NCBI GenBank assembly: GCA_018398585.1
Contig: JAGTTD010000025.1
Span: 16,745,578-16,809,577, forward strand
Source: Simmondsia chinensis
Taxonomy: Eukaryota; Streptophyta; Magnoliopsida; Caryophyllales; Simmondsiaceae
Reading direction: 5' to 3'
Length of the DNA: 64,000 bases
The notes below the pieces were generated by a model. The model did no database searches. It was not told where the DNA came from and saw nothing but the letters and a program-made list of their open reading frames with translations. Positions 12,275 through 22,950 of the stretch are shown piece by piece. Made by a program: the position numbers and the translations under genes. The number at the start of each line of letters is the position of its first letter. Position 1 is the first letter of the stretch.

Positions 12275-12457
12275 GGTTCTTCTTTGTTTCTTAGTTGTAC
12301 TTTGGTTGCTTATTGTATGGACTTTGTCTGGACTATATTTTGATGTTGTCACATATTTGTAGGCTTTGGCCGTGTCCTGGGGTATGCTCTTGTTGTTTGT
12401 ACTATTTTTCTTTCATCTATATATTTCACTGACTTACCAAAAAAAAAAAAAAAAAAA

Positions 12458-12649
12458 GCACATTTCAACGAAGTTCTTTCCACTCTAGAGTTTTAGAAGA
12501 CGGATCAAGAAAATGTCAATAAATTCGCTCATGGACTTGGAGATTTATTCGCAAAAATATTGTGTACAACAAACTTTCGATAAAATGGTTTACAAGATTG
12601 GCATCGCCTAGTCAAAGACATCTTTGATTAATATGCGCCCATGAGGGAG
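12458..12649 (+). pseudogene. Copia pol extreme C-terminus
   Basis: Directly after the LINE A tract the frame reads KHISTKFFPL and then, with one stop, a KMVYKIGIA…SLINMRP stretch. These match the TKHIS-KFF…LFTK…F-K-V-KIGM…MRxC tail that ends plant Copia polyproteins. It shows where the Copia element continues after its nested insertions. Confidence 0.65.
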
Positions 12650-12879
12650 TGTTAAATATGCACTGTGCTCTTTTTCCCTTCGCTATGGTTTTTCCAACTA
12701 GGTTTTTTCCTGGCAAGGTTTTTAACATGGCAATTTAGAAAGTGCATATAACTCGGACACTATACTCTTTCAAGAGCGTTTGTCCCACAAATATTTAAAG
12801 GAGAATATCCAAAGTGAGAGTGTTGTAAATATTGGATATTCTCGTTCTATTGAGTATAATATGTACCGAGTTTTATAAC
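12650..12879 (+). repeat. 3' LTR of the old Copia element
   Basis: Begins TGTTAAATATG right after the purine-rich GAGGGAG (polypurine tract) and ends around TTTTATAACA. A TTTTATAACA remnant at 662-671 may be the matching end of the 5' LTR. The end coordinate is approximate. Confidence 0.5.
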
Positions 12880-12959
12880 AATTATTATATTTTACACTTT
12901 TTTATCTTATTAATAAATTTTGCTTGTTATTTATATATATTTTTTTACATGTCTATTTA

Positions 12960-13542
12960 GGCTGCGTTTGGTTCAGCTTTTTAATAACTTAAGGTTGTGA
13001 AAAAGATCTAGTTGACTGCAGGACTTATGTTTGGTTGATAAAAAAGATTTTTTTACATCTTTTTCACGGCTTAAGTAGAAAGATAAAAAAGTTGTTTTAC
13101 AACTAAGTAGAAAAAAAAAGCAAAACTGGATCTTTTTCACAACTTATTTTATAAAAATGCTTTAAAAAGACTATATTGACATTAAATTTTCACCACTATG
13201 ACCTACTTTTACTTGTTATCACCACTCCCACCTACCACAACCCTTTTTATACCTATGGGTTGCTATATTCATCGCTCTCCATTACCATGACCAACTAATT
13301 TTATGATTATCTCATATTTACTATTATTAATTAATTTATATTATTAAGTCATTTTTAAAATTATAATAGAGAAGTTTGTTCTTTAAACTTGTATTTATTA
13401 CTTTATTTTATAAAAAAGATCTTTCTGTATAGCATAACCAAACATTTCATTGTAAAATAATGAATATCTTAAATGGACATATCTTATTGAAACAGATAAG
13501 TTGAAAAAAGATAAGCTAAAATAAGCTGAACCAAACGCACCC
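12960..13542. mobile_element. Tourist-like MITE (PIF/Harbinger)
   Basis: 583 bp with terminal inverted repeats GGCTGCGTTTGGTTCAGCTT (left) and the near-perfect inverse AAGCTGAACCAAACGCACCC (right), flanked by TTA on both sides (12957-12959 and 13543-13545). The TIR and the 3-bp TTA target duplication are those of Tourist-type elements. No coding capacity. Confidence 0.85.
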
Positions 13543-13545
13543 TTA

Positions 13546-14138
13546 ATCGTTTTTATAAAGGCTTGTCAAAATGCGATAAAAGTCAAACCCAAGTTTTGAC
13601 TCCAGTTTGACTCATATGTGAAAATACTGGGTCTGACTTAGGCGGGCCAGAGTGCATGTGGCCAGTGTCCTCGTGATCCAGTTGGACCTGACCCACCCAA
13701 GGATCGCTGAAAACAGGGGTGTTCTTACTGCGTGTTTTTTGTTGCTCAATTTCTTCTTTGCTAATTGATGACGATGTCTTGCTTGAGTTAATTCCTGAAT
13801 TGCCTTGGTGCTGTTCTCCAAGTCTTCATCATTGTATGGCAGCGGGTAGTGTTGTGTGGGTTTCTCTCTCTTGTGTTCTTGAAGCCATTTGCATTCTTGT
13901 TCATCTTGTTGGGTTGGTGGCGGCTGTGGGGAGGAGCGTGGATTGTAGTGGAGTTTGTTACAAGTTGTTCTTGTTTGTTATTTGGTTTCTTGATATTTTG
14001 AGTTGAGATTGCTTGTGATGGTTATTTCTTAAGTTGCATGCATCATGCTTCCGGTGTACAATACACCGGTTCCGGGTGCTCGGGGTCCGGGTGATCCATG
14101 TTCAGGTGTATCGGGTACTCGTTCTTGGGCTAATATGG
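13546..14138 (+). mobile_element. LINE 5' region left of the inserted LTR element
   Basis: The last ~107 bases (about 14033-14138) repeat, at roughly 85% identity, the sequence just right of the LTR element (17455-17562), which is the start of the LINE ORF1 region. The upstream part (13700-14030) is GT-rich, non-coding and by position a LINE 5' UTR. Nothing specific is recognised in 13546-13700. Confidence 0.45.
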
Positions 14139-14535
14139 CAGGAGGAAGTTAGCCGTGGAATTCATATAGGGTTTTGGCGGGGAAGACCGTTGGGATTCAT
14201 ATTTCGGGTTGGCGGCAAAGAGATCGACACGTGCAAGGCACATGATACGTTTAGTTAGTTATGCTATTTTAGGAAATATTAGTTAATATCTCTAATTTAG
14301 CTCTTTTGTAATTTCTTTTATTATGCTAAACTCCACGTATAAACAGTTAGAGATGTATGAGGTTAGGGTTTATGCTTTGAATGATATTCAATCTCTTTCT
14401 TCCTCAATTATCTCCCTTCTCTTTTCCCTTCAAACTCTATCTTTCTCCCCCTAATTCTATAACTCTTTCTCCTTAAAACTCTATTTCTTGATTTGGATCT
14501 TGATTGGGATTCTATTATTTTAGAATCCTGTATCA
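14139..14535 (+). repeat. 5' LTR (left end truncated)
   Basis: Aligns with 17071-17454 from CAGGAGGAAGTTAGCC to the terminal CA. It lacks the TGATATAGTAGAAATAAA start seen in the 3' LTR at 17053. Confidence 0.8.
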
Positions 14536-14536
14536 T

Positions 14537-14548
14537 TGGTATCAGAGC
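14537..14548 (+). other. Primer-binding site (tRNA-iMet type)
   Basis: TGGTATCAGAGC, the canonical plant initiator-Met tRNA primer site, two bases after the 5' LTR end. Confidence 0.85.
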
Positions 14549-14866
14549 ATTGATCCTCTTGACTGTGGGATTGAATTGGAGCTCAGAAGCAAAAAATAAA
14601 AAATAAAAAAGTGAGATAGCAAAAACCATCGTCCAAATTTATCGCCGTTCGTCACTTTCACCATCAATAGTTGAGCTTCATCGTCATCCCCACCATCGAT
14701 CGGCAGCAAACACCACACATCACCTCATGAAATCATCACCGAATCACCAACACCAGCAGCACAGAATTCTAGCTCTCAAAGCCTCAATCCGCACACCAGA
14801 TGTTTGACAAAATTCCTCAATGAATTGCTCGAGGTAATTACCGATCTCTAACCCCGATTAATTCAG

Positions 14867-15289
14867 ATGGACTTTCCTGGATTTAGTAGTAGAGGGGTGT
14901 TTGATTTAATAAATCTGAAGCAGGATGGATTGATTAGAGATTATCAAGCTAGATTTGAAGCTAATTCAGTTAGAGCAAACTTGAATGAACCCCAACTCAT
15001 TAGCCATTTAATAAATGGCTTGAGGGAAGATATTGCATTGGAAGTGAGATCAATGCAACCCACAACTCTTTACCTTGCTGTGTGCTTGGCTAAATTGGCT
15101 GAAGCTGAGGTTGAGGCCCTAGCCAAACAGCTTAAATACTCAAAATCCCTCTTCTACCGACACCCAATACTCAAAAATCTACTATCAACCCTTACAAATC
15201 TCCATATCTCACTCCCAACTACCAAACCCCTAATGCTACAACCTCACCGAGACCTCAAGGGTCCATTACTGGAGCTGAGTTACAGGTGA
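14867..15289 (+). pseudogene. Gypsy-like gag fragment
   Basis: 140-codon open frame with IRDYQARFEANSVRANLNEP then ISHLINGLREDIALEVRSMQ, the conserved second half of the plant Retrotrans_gag domain (…YQ-xFE…FI-GLk-xIr-eV…P-sL-eA-xLAk). The N-terminal half and the zinc knuckle are missing, so it is a truncated Gag that probably cannot build particles alone. Confidence 0.6.
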
Positions 15290-15310
15290 ATGGTGCTAAG
15301 GATCTAGGTT

Positions 15311-15730
15311 GTGATTGTAAAGAAGGGGGTGAATTGGAGCATAGACGCAAGGGTAGAGAAACTGGTAGGGGTCAAGTTCAACAGCAAGGTTGAGCTATTA
15401 TCCTCACAGCTGCTGCTGAAAAGAAGCAAACAACCTGATCTACAGGCTAGCCAAGATGCCAAGAGGGGACACAATTGTATGACCAAGGGTCTAAGTGAGG
15501 TTGATGGGAAGCAAACTAGTGACTACAAGCCCATCCAACCAAGATCAGTGGAGCAATGGAAAACTGCTATGGTACCAGCTCAACAAAAAAGAGGGAATGA
15601 GCCGTTGCTCTTACCACAGCAGCTGAAGTTCAATCAGAAAGTTGAGCAAGTGCAGGAGCTGGTTGTATATGATATTGTTGATTTAAGAGTGCTAAAGCTA
15701 CTACAACTAAAAAAGCAGACACAATATTAG
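15311..15730 (+). CDS. Unrecognised ORF 1 inside the LTR element
   Basis: 139-codon open frame, Lys/Gln-rich and hydrophilic, beginning MIVKKGVNWSIDARVEK. It lies between the gag fragment and a larger unrecognised frame, in the same orientation as the element. I see no domain, signal peptide or membrane segment. It could be a chance frame in degenerate internal sequence. Confidence 0.25.
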   Translation: MIVKKGVNWSIDARVEKLVGVKFNSKVELLSSQLLLKRSKQPDLQASQDAKRGHNCMTKGLSEVDGKQTSDYKPIQPRSVEQWKTAMVPAQQKRGNEPLLLPQQLKFNQKVEQVQELVVYDIVDLRVLKLLQLKKQTQY

Positions 15731-15857
15731 ATGATGGGACTCCTAGAACCTAGCTGCATTTCAAAACAATGGTTTGCACCGCTCAGTTGTTAAGCTACTA
15801 CCAATTACAGCTGAAGGAGCATTATTTGCAGAAACAAATTAAGAAAACTTCAAGGAG

Positions 15858-16850
15858 GTGGATCATACTCCAAGGTTGCATCATATGCTGCGACCCCCTG
15901 AAGTTTTGCTACCCAAAGAGCATTGGATTTTGATAAACTCAGCAACACAAGAACAACAACAGCTTGAATTTGAGGCTGGAGAACTAGAAGCTAGTCTTGG
16001 AAAAACATATACGAAATTTGGCATAGTGATTGATCTATTGGAATGCAAGTACCAAGGTGTTTTGTTCAAAAAGGCCAACTTGCCGCAGCAAACATTGAGA
16101 ATTATTGAAGCTGGAAGTAGAAGGAGCAATATTAAACCAACTGTTAAAGCAATTGGAGTGGGAAAGGACCTAGCACATCAACAGGCATGGAAGGTGCAAA
16201 GGAATCAAGACTTTTGGTGGGGAAACTCTGAAAATCAGGTCACCATGTCAGCTACAAGCTTAACAACAACTCTGAGTAAATTATCTGGAAGCTCAACACC
16301 AAGCTCAATAGCAGTAGAAGATTTTGGTTGTGTAATTACTTACACAAGGACTACAATAATCCAGCTTGGAAGAAGGTTAACTCACCTCCAAATACCTGCA
16401 ACAATGCATATAAGTGGAATGGGTTTTTTGGAGGGGAGCAACTTATATGAAGATCTGACGGGAACCATATCTTGGAAATCAAGACCAGCACACGGCTGGA
16501 ACAGAACCAATACACAAGATGTGCTTAAGAACACAAGTGAGATCATAGATTTGTTTATGTTGCAAGGGACAACTGAGAAAATAGCTCCTGATTTGCTGAA
16601 CTGGCAGCACACAAGAGTAAGCTGGTGGAATATCACAACATTACAAAGGAGATATCATGAAGATAGTTGTGTTGGCAACTGGTTGTGGAGATTTATATGG
16701 GAGGATGAAGGAAATGGTGTTGTTCATCTCACTCAAATGGTCCAATCTGATGCTCGAAGCAGTAAAGGAAGACCTGGGCTTTACCGTCTCATTTTAAGGA
16801 TGGAAGTTCATTGGTTACATCTGCATTATCCTCGGTCCCCAGTGAGCTAA
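15858..16850 (+). CDS. Unrecognised 330-codon ORF inside the LTR element
   Basis: Longest uninterrupted single frame in the window. It starts MDHTPRLHHMLRPPEVLLPK and ends YPRSPVS. It is rich in Gln, Thr and Trp, with no visible transmembrane segment, zinc knuckle, DTG/DSG protease, YxDD box or integrase D-D-35-E arrangement. It occupies the place where pol would lie and has the element's orientation. Its length in an element with ~10% LTR divergence is more than expected by chance, but the interior has modest stop-codon density, so coding status is unproven. Confidence 0.35.
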   Translation: MDHTPRLHHMLRPPEVLLPKEHWILINSATQEQQQLEFEAGELEASLGKTYTKFGIVIDLLECKYQGVLFKKANLPQQTLRIIEAGSRRSNIKPTVKAIGVGKDLAHQQAWKVQRNQDFWWGNSENQVTMSATSLTTTLSKLSGSSTPSSIAVEDFGCVITYTRTTIIQLGRRLTHLQIPATMHISGMGFLEGSNLYEDLTGTISWKSRPAHGWNRTNTQDVLKNTSEIIDLFMLQGTTEKIAPDLLNWQHTRVSWWNITTLQRRYHEDSCVGNWLWRFIWEDEGNGVVHLTQMVQSDARSSKGRPGLYRLILRMEVHWLHLHYPRSPVS

Positions 16851-17052
16851 ACCACAAATTATTCATGTTGTGTAGCCCTAGTTGCTACAACTAGTTGATT
16901 TGAAGGGTCAGGCTAGTTTGGTTTGGCAGTGGTAGACCACCAAACAGCTATTATAATCTTGGTGCCACCCCTATTACAATTGGTTACATCCCTGAAGATA
17001 TGAGTGCAACTTTCACCCTTGAGGACAAGGGTGATTTCAAGGGGGTAGTATT

Positions 17053-17454
17053 TGATATAGTAGAAATAAACAGGAGGAAGTTAGCCGCGGAATTCATACA
17101 GGGTTTTGGCGGGGAAGATCGTTGGGATTCATATTTCGGGTTGGCGGCAAAGCGCTTGGCATGTGCAAGGCACATGATACATTTAGTTAGTTATGCTATT
17201 TTTGGAAATATTAGTTAGTGTCTCTAATTTAGCTCTTTTGTAATTTCTTTTATTTTGCTAAACTCCACATATAAATAGTCGGAGATGTATGCGGTTGGGG
17301 TTCATGCTTTGAATGGTAATCAATCTCGTTCTCCCTTAATTATCACCCATCAAACCCTATTTTTCTCCCCCTAATTCTATTTCTTTTCTCCCTTAAAACT
17401 CTATTTCTTGGTTTGGATTTTGATTGGGATTCTACTGATTTAGAATCATATAAC
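17053..17454 (+). repeat. 3' LTR
   Basis: 402 bp starting TGATATAG and ending CA. It is preceded by a purine-rich tract (17038-17050) and the TLEDKGDFKG-like frame that usually ends plant Gypsy internal regions. Confidence 0.8.
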
Positions 17455-17499
17455 AGTTGCATGCATCATGTTTGCGGTACACAATACACCGATTCAGGA

Positions 17500-18310
17500 T
17501 GCTCGGGTCCCGGTGATCCAGGTTCAGGTGTATCAAGTACTCGTTCCTGGGCTAATATGGCTAGTTTTGTGCCACCCAGAGGAGGCCTTCATTTCATTCA
17601 CCCGAGACTTGTAAATGGTGAAGTCATTACTACTATCACCGATGGTGATGTTGTGCCAAGACTCGAGAAATGGGGTTAGTGTCGTGTAGGTCACATTTTT
17701 TTAGGGTCGTCTTGCTTATTCCTATTGTGCTGCCATTGAAAAATTACTTTGGGGTTCAAAAGGTCTCGAGTGTGTTATTGTTGATACGGAGGTTTACTAC
17801 TTCTAATTTAAGTAGGTGGCTGAGTCGAATCTTGTTCTTCGGGGTGTTCCCTAGATCGTTAATCAGCATTACCTCTCGCTTGAGTGTTTGCCGCCTAACT
17901 TTGCTCCTTCACATTATTTGCCCCGGATCTCTATTTGGATCCAATTACATGGCCTCCCAGTCTCCCCATGGTTGGAGTGATCTTTGAGTTCGATAGCTAA
18001 TGGAGTAGGCCATCCCTTATTCATGGATCAACTGACCCTAGATTGTATTATGGTGAGCTAAGCCTGTGTTTGCATCCAAATTGACGCTAGGACTGACACC
18101 CCGAAATGATTGATGGTTGATAACAATGATCGGCATATTCCGGGAACTATTAAGATTGACAAGATACCGAAAGTACGCCGGAAGTGTCGGGTCTTTGGAC
18201 ATTCGTTCCATGCTCTGAATACTATCACCACTCTTGATGACGTTGTTGAGGCTCTGGACAGGGTGGCCGAAAAAAAGAGCCACTGGCGCATACGCCAGCG
18301 CAAGAAAAAC
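17500..18310 (+). pseudogene. LINE ORF1 remnant (DUF4283 / zinc knuckle)
   Basis: The frame at 17413-17679 has SWANMASFVPPRGGLHFIHP and NGEVITTITDGDVVPRLEKW, the start of the DUF4283 domain of plant L1 ORF1. After frame changes the region continues with pieces of LWGSKGL, VPW and IWIQLHGLPVSPW type, then a KCRVFGHSFHAL remnant of the ORF1 zinc knuckle at about 18180-18220. ORF1 proteins bind the LINE RNA. Here frameshifts prevent a full product. Confidence 0.6.
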
Positions 18311-18359
18311 TTAGTGCTGCTGCTGTTCATGGGATTGAGGAAGGATTCATGTTGGGCTA

Positions 18360-19350
18360 AGAATTGAGCCTAATAATGTTGATGGGCCCCCTCCTAATGG
18401 GCCTAGTAATGTTGGTCCGGTGCATGAGAGAAATAGGTCTAGGAGTTTGCATAATTTGGGAACCGGGTTCATCTATTTGGCTTAATGTTCTTGAGAGTGT
18501 GAGTGGGCCACGAATTGGGTCTTGGGAGGTTGCTGGAGCTGTGGGATATAATTTTGGGCCTAGGAACGGGCGGGACACACATTCTCTTGCTGGGCCGTGT
18601 GATGGTCAGTGTTTTGGGCTGGAGTCTCTCACCTTGGTCCGAGCACTTAGCTCTTGGGCCACCAGTTGTTTTTGGCTCTTTTGAGGCCTCTTCTTCTTGT
18701 GACTCTTTTGGGGTAGCGGCCCAGCACTACCTTAGTTTTGGGTCACCCGAGGACATCTCGGGCCGGTGTTTGGAAACCGTGCTTGCTAAAGGCTCGGGCC
18801 AGGTTGTGGTGAAGGGGAGTGTGTCTTCACATTCCTCTTCACATAGCGGCCTTCGCTCACATCTTGGGTGGAAGCGGCTGTGACCCCTTGGGGACCTGTC
18901 ATGGAGAGTGGGGAGAAGGCTATGTGAGGCCCTCCCAAAACGGTGACTCCAACTGAGTCATAACAGGGCCCCGTCACCAAACCTGGTTTTGATGCTACCC
19001 ATACTGTCTTATCAGCTTCTGGTTCTATTTCTCTCTGTCCAAGAAACTTCGCTAACTTTCTTTCGCTAACTTTCTTGTGCCCATCGCCCCGTCTTCTCGT
19101 TTTATGAGCAATTCGAGTTCTACTAATGTCCCTCCTGAGGTGGAGGAAGCTCAGGATGCTATTCTTGGTATCGTTACACCTCTAATTTGTACTTTGGACC
19201 CGGAGCCTAGCATGCCTTGCATCGATGTGTCAAATCGGTTTGAGAGTTTGTCGGATGTCTCCGCTCATTGTGTTAAGGTTCCCGTGGTTGCCCCCCGTGA
19301 TGGGCCTATTACTAGAGCGGCTTCCGGACATGGGGGTCACATCGGTTCAT
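18360..19350 (+). other. LINE ORF1 C-terminal linker region
   Basis: GGGCC-rich sequence without a conserved domain. Its last part (19077-19330) reads NSSSTNVPPEVEEAQDAILG and IVTPLICTLD, paralleling 8480-8570 of LINE copy 1 (VEVAQDDILGVATLIACTL). This fixes it as the ORF1 tail just before ORF2. Confidence 0.55.
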
Positions 19351-19362
19351 AGATTGTTTATC

Positions 19363-22300
19363 ATGGTGGTCAGATGTTGAAATATTAGGGGCCTTAACAA
19401 CCCCGATTCCTCTAGTGCTGTACGTGATTGGATATCCTCTAATCGGTTGTCAATTGTCGGCTTGGTTGCGACAAAAACCAAGCCTTTTGATATGAAGTAT
19501 GTGATTACGAAATGTGATGATGGGAGGCAGTCCAGCTACAATGGTGTTTGTCCCTCTCAGTGTTGTATTATCGTTATTTGAGGCCCTGGCGTTTATAGAT
19601 TCTCTTTGATTCATGGAGGTGATCAATTCCTTACATGTCATGTTTTTAATTTATTTGGGGCTGTGGGCTTCCTCGCTACTTTTGTTTATGGCTTTATTGA
19701 GCTAGGTCTTCGTCAAGAGCTCTAGGATTACCTTCAAGTTGTTGGTGCCAGTCTCCTAGGTGATCCTTGGATTCTACTTGGGGATTTCAATGCCATCCTA
19801 AGTCTTTCTGATAGATGCGATGGCCAGAAAGATTGGCTTGGTCATATGAATGATTTCTAGGATTGCATCACTGCGGCTGAGTTTACCACTCTTTCTTACT
19901 CTGGACTTCACTTCACATGGTCCAACGGCATTGAGGTGAAGGGTTGATCCTCAAGCATCTTGATTGGTGCCTTGTCAGTGAAGGTTGGCCACGTGATTTC
20001 CCTATTGCTTCTGCTGAGGTTCTTGCTTGTTATATTGTTTCCAATCACAACGTTATTATTGTTAGAGGGCTTAGGGAATGTTGTGTTAGACGACTTCCTT
20101 TCAAGTTCTTAAACTTCAGGATTGACCATGAGGATTTCCTTCCAACTGTTCAGAGAGTTTGGGATTCTAGTATTGAGGGCACTCTGATGTTTCAGCTCAC
20201 TTAGAAGTTAAAGTTGCTAAAAAGTAAGTTGAACGCCCTTAATACTTGTCATTTTAGTCATATTTTAGCAACAGTTGAGGTGGCTCGAGATGCACAGGCC
20301 CTGGGTTAGAGAGCCTTAGATGAGAACCTTGAATGTCCTACCCTTCGTTTAGAGGAGTGCCGCCAATACCATGAGTATTGGTGTTTATGTCGTGATAGGA
20401 GCCTTCTTCCACTCGAAGTCACGTATTTGGTGGCTTTCTCTCAGGGACCAAAGCATTCGATTCTTCCATCAGTCTATTCTCCATAGGTAGGCCACGAACT
20501 GGATTTCTTTGATTGTTGGTCCAGAGGGTGTGAGGACTTGTGATGCGCATTTGATCTCTCGCACTGAGGTTGCCTTCTTTTAGGAGTTGTTGACTGAGCC
20601 TAGTGGTCTGCTAGCTGAGAATGTTTTTGATCTCTTTGAGGCTCACATTTCTGAGGATCAGGCTCGCCTATTGATATCCCTAATCTTTGATGTTGAGGTT
20701 TGTGATACCCTTGGGCCCGATGGTTACAATTCCCTCTTCTCTTAGAGGGCTTTGTAGGTGGTAGGTTGTGCAATTATCATAGCTGTGCAGTCATTTTCAC
20801 CTCAGGAGCATGCTGAGTGCTCTGAATACCACCAGGATATTTCTTGTGCCTAAAGTGGAGAATCCCTCCACTATTGGTGACCTTCGCCTTATCTCCTATT
20901 GTAATGTAACCTATAATCGCACCACTGAGATCCTTGCAAATAGGTTGAAGGGTGTCGATAACGAACTGATTGATGATGCTCAGACTACAAGTGTCCCGGG
21001 CCAGTGGATCTTAGATAGCATATTGTTGACTCGGGAGCTCATGTGTCAATATCACGTTCTCATTTTGCGGTGCTATGCACTGAAGGTTGATATCTGCAAA
21101 GCCTTTGACACGGTTCGTTGGGACTTCATTTTAACTGGTACGAGGAGTATGGGGATTCCTAAGATCATGGTTGGTTGGGTCCAAGAGTGCCTCTCTACTG
21201 CCCCTTTTTTTAGTCATTAATGGCAAGCTCGGGGGATTCTTTTGCTCCAGTCAGGATGCTAGTCAGGGTGACCCACTCTGTCCTTATCTATTTTTTATCA
21301 CTATGGAGGATCTCCAAGGTTTGCTTGATCGAGCTATTGATGACCATCGTTTTTGCTATAACCCATATTGTCGTCGCACTACCTCACTCACTTATGCTTC
21401 GCCAATGACCTGATGATTTTCTATCGGGGTGATTTAGGCAATGTTATAGTGGTTCGTGAGGTTCTGATTTGCATTTCTGTTCTTTTAAGGCTTTCCTCAA
21501 ATGTAGCAAAGAGCACTGTTTTTCTGACTGGGGTTGATTCTTCAACTCAAAGAGATATTCTTGGTGTTCTAGGGTTCAATCTTGGCCAATGCCCGGTTTG
21601 GTGCCTGGGAGTGCCTCTCATTACTTCTCGGTTGTGGTATGTAGACTGTAAGCCGCTTCTGGATTGCATCCTCTGCCGTATCAGGCCTTGGACTTCTCGT
21701 GCTTTCTCATATCCTAACCTATTGCAGCTCATCAAGTCAATACTCTTCGCTATGCAGGTCTATTGGTCATCGGTCTTCATGCTCCCGAAGATGATGAATA
21801 GAAAGGTCGAGTCGACCCTAGCGGCCTTCCTCTAGTGTGGCATTTCGCTGGCCCTGTGCGCCGGGTTGGGGGGGGGGGGGGGGGGGGGGGGGGCGGGTGT
21901 GATGATGATCAGGAAGATCTCTGCTATCCTAAGTATGAGGGTGGTCTAGGCCTTTGTCACCTTGCAGAGTGGATCCAGGCTTTGATTATAAAGCACATAT
22001 GGTTCCTCCTTTCTGATCTTTCCTCGCTTTGCCCTCGTTGGGTTCATTGGAACCTCATTCGAGGGAGGAGTTCTTGGGCGATCCTTGCGATGTGTTCGCT
22101 TCTCGCTATTGGTGTTAGATTCTATCAGTTCATCATCTATGCTTTGGTGTGTTTCATCGCGTTGTAGGTGATGGGCTGGATACAGCCTTGTGGACTGATT
22201 ATTCGTTACCATGCGGCCACCTCTTGGATGCTCACCTATTTTGGTCTTTTGTGGGATTCTCGAGTCTAAAATTTCATTGAGGGTGATCAGTGGCGATTCC

Positions 22301-22950
22301 ACAAGGATGTTTGGAGTTTCACCGCATCTGGGATACAATTGATTTCAATCCATGGGCTGGTGTATCGGATTCTATCAGGTGGTTGGGTGACCCTACGGGG
22401 AAATTCACTACTAAATCTTCTTGGGGGATGATCTGAAGTAAAAGAGAGGGGACTCTACTCACCATTTGCTGTGATTTCAACTTCACATTCCAAGACATTC
22501 CTTTCTTTTATGGCTCGCTTCTAGAGAGCGGTTATGGACTCAAGACAAACTTATGAGATTTTGAGCACATGGAGCTCAGAGTGTTTGTGTTCTTTGTGGC
22601 ATTGCTGATGAGACTCATTGGCATATTTTCTTTGATTGTTCCTTTTTCTGCATCGGTCTGGAGCTGCATTACTGCCCATACATCTATTTCTTGGCCTACC
22701 TTTCCTTAGGGTGATCTAGTTCCTTGTTTCGCTTAGCACCTATAGCATTATCGCTCGACTTTGCTTCTCAGCAACTATTTATGTTCTCTAGTATGAGTGC
22801 AACCTCAGGATTCATTGTTTTTAGTCAAGACCAGTTGAAGCTGTGAGAGATAAGATTAAGGGTTTGGTTAGGAGCCACTTGCTTGCTGCTTCTTCATTCA
22901 GGGAAGCTCATCGTCATTGCCCCTTTGCTTCAGCAATGGGGCCTTAAGGT
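19363..22950 (+). pseudogene. LINE ORF2, broken; catalytic FADD changed to FAND
   Basis: Endonuclease start (C-WNIRGLNNPDSSSAVR) and GDPWILLGDFNAILSLSDR block, reverse transcriptase at about 20560-21840 and zf-RVT remnants at about 22170-22700. The reverse-transcriptase box reads CFANDLMIFY: the first catalytic Asp of FADD is Asn (codon at 21404-21406). Many stops and frameshifts exist, and a 26-base G run (21868-21893) breaks the frame before the zf-RVT part. Compared with copy 1, this copy is more degraded. Confidence 0.85.

Larger units (their letters stand above)
7480..12457 (+). mobile_element. L1-type LINE, copy 1, 5'-truncated with poly(A) tail
   Basis: Carries the end of an ORF1/linker region (about 8420-8660), an ORF2 pseudogene (8707-12274), a short 3' UTR and an A tract at 12439-12457. 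The sequence immediately after the A tract is Copia coding sequence, showing it inserted in the Copia element. The 5' border is placed near 7480 only by exclusion; the first ~900 bases are a GC-rich repeat region without a clear ORF1. It is related to the second LINE at 17455-23098 through most of ORF2. Confidence 0.75.
662..12879 (+). mobile_element. Old Copia LTR retrotransposon with nested insertions
   Basis: Scattered pieces in one order and orientation add up to a single decayed Copia element: possible 5' LTR end and primer site (662-690), gag (755-1814), GAG-pre-integrase and integrase start (about 2460-3000), integrase C-terminal part (about 4740-5150), the extreme pol C-terminus (12458-12640) and a 3' LTR (12650-12879). 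Gaps are filled by a SINE, a hAT-type element, a hAT transposase relic and a LINE. The reverse transcriptase and most of RNase H are missing, presumably deleted between about 5150 and 12457. All coding parts carry stops and frameshifts. The single-element reading is inference; the individual pieces are visible. Confidence 0.65.
14139..17454 (+). mobile_element. LTR retrotransposon (Gypsy-like gag, non-autonomous)
   Basis: Two direct LTRs (14139-14535 and 17053-17454, roughly 10% diverged) bracket about 2.5 kb. A primer-binding site TGGTATCAGAGC follows the 5' LTR at 14537-14548. A polypurine-like AAGGGGGTAGTA precedes the 3' LTR. The interior has a short Gypsy-like gag frame and two further frames without recognised domains. 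No protease, reverse transcriptase, RNase H or integrase motif was found, so it would depend on another element. The 5' LTR lacks the first ~18 bases present in the 3' LTR, so the left junction is not a clean insertion end. Confidence 0.8.
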
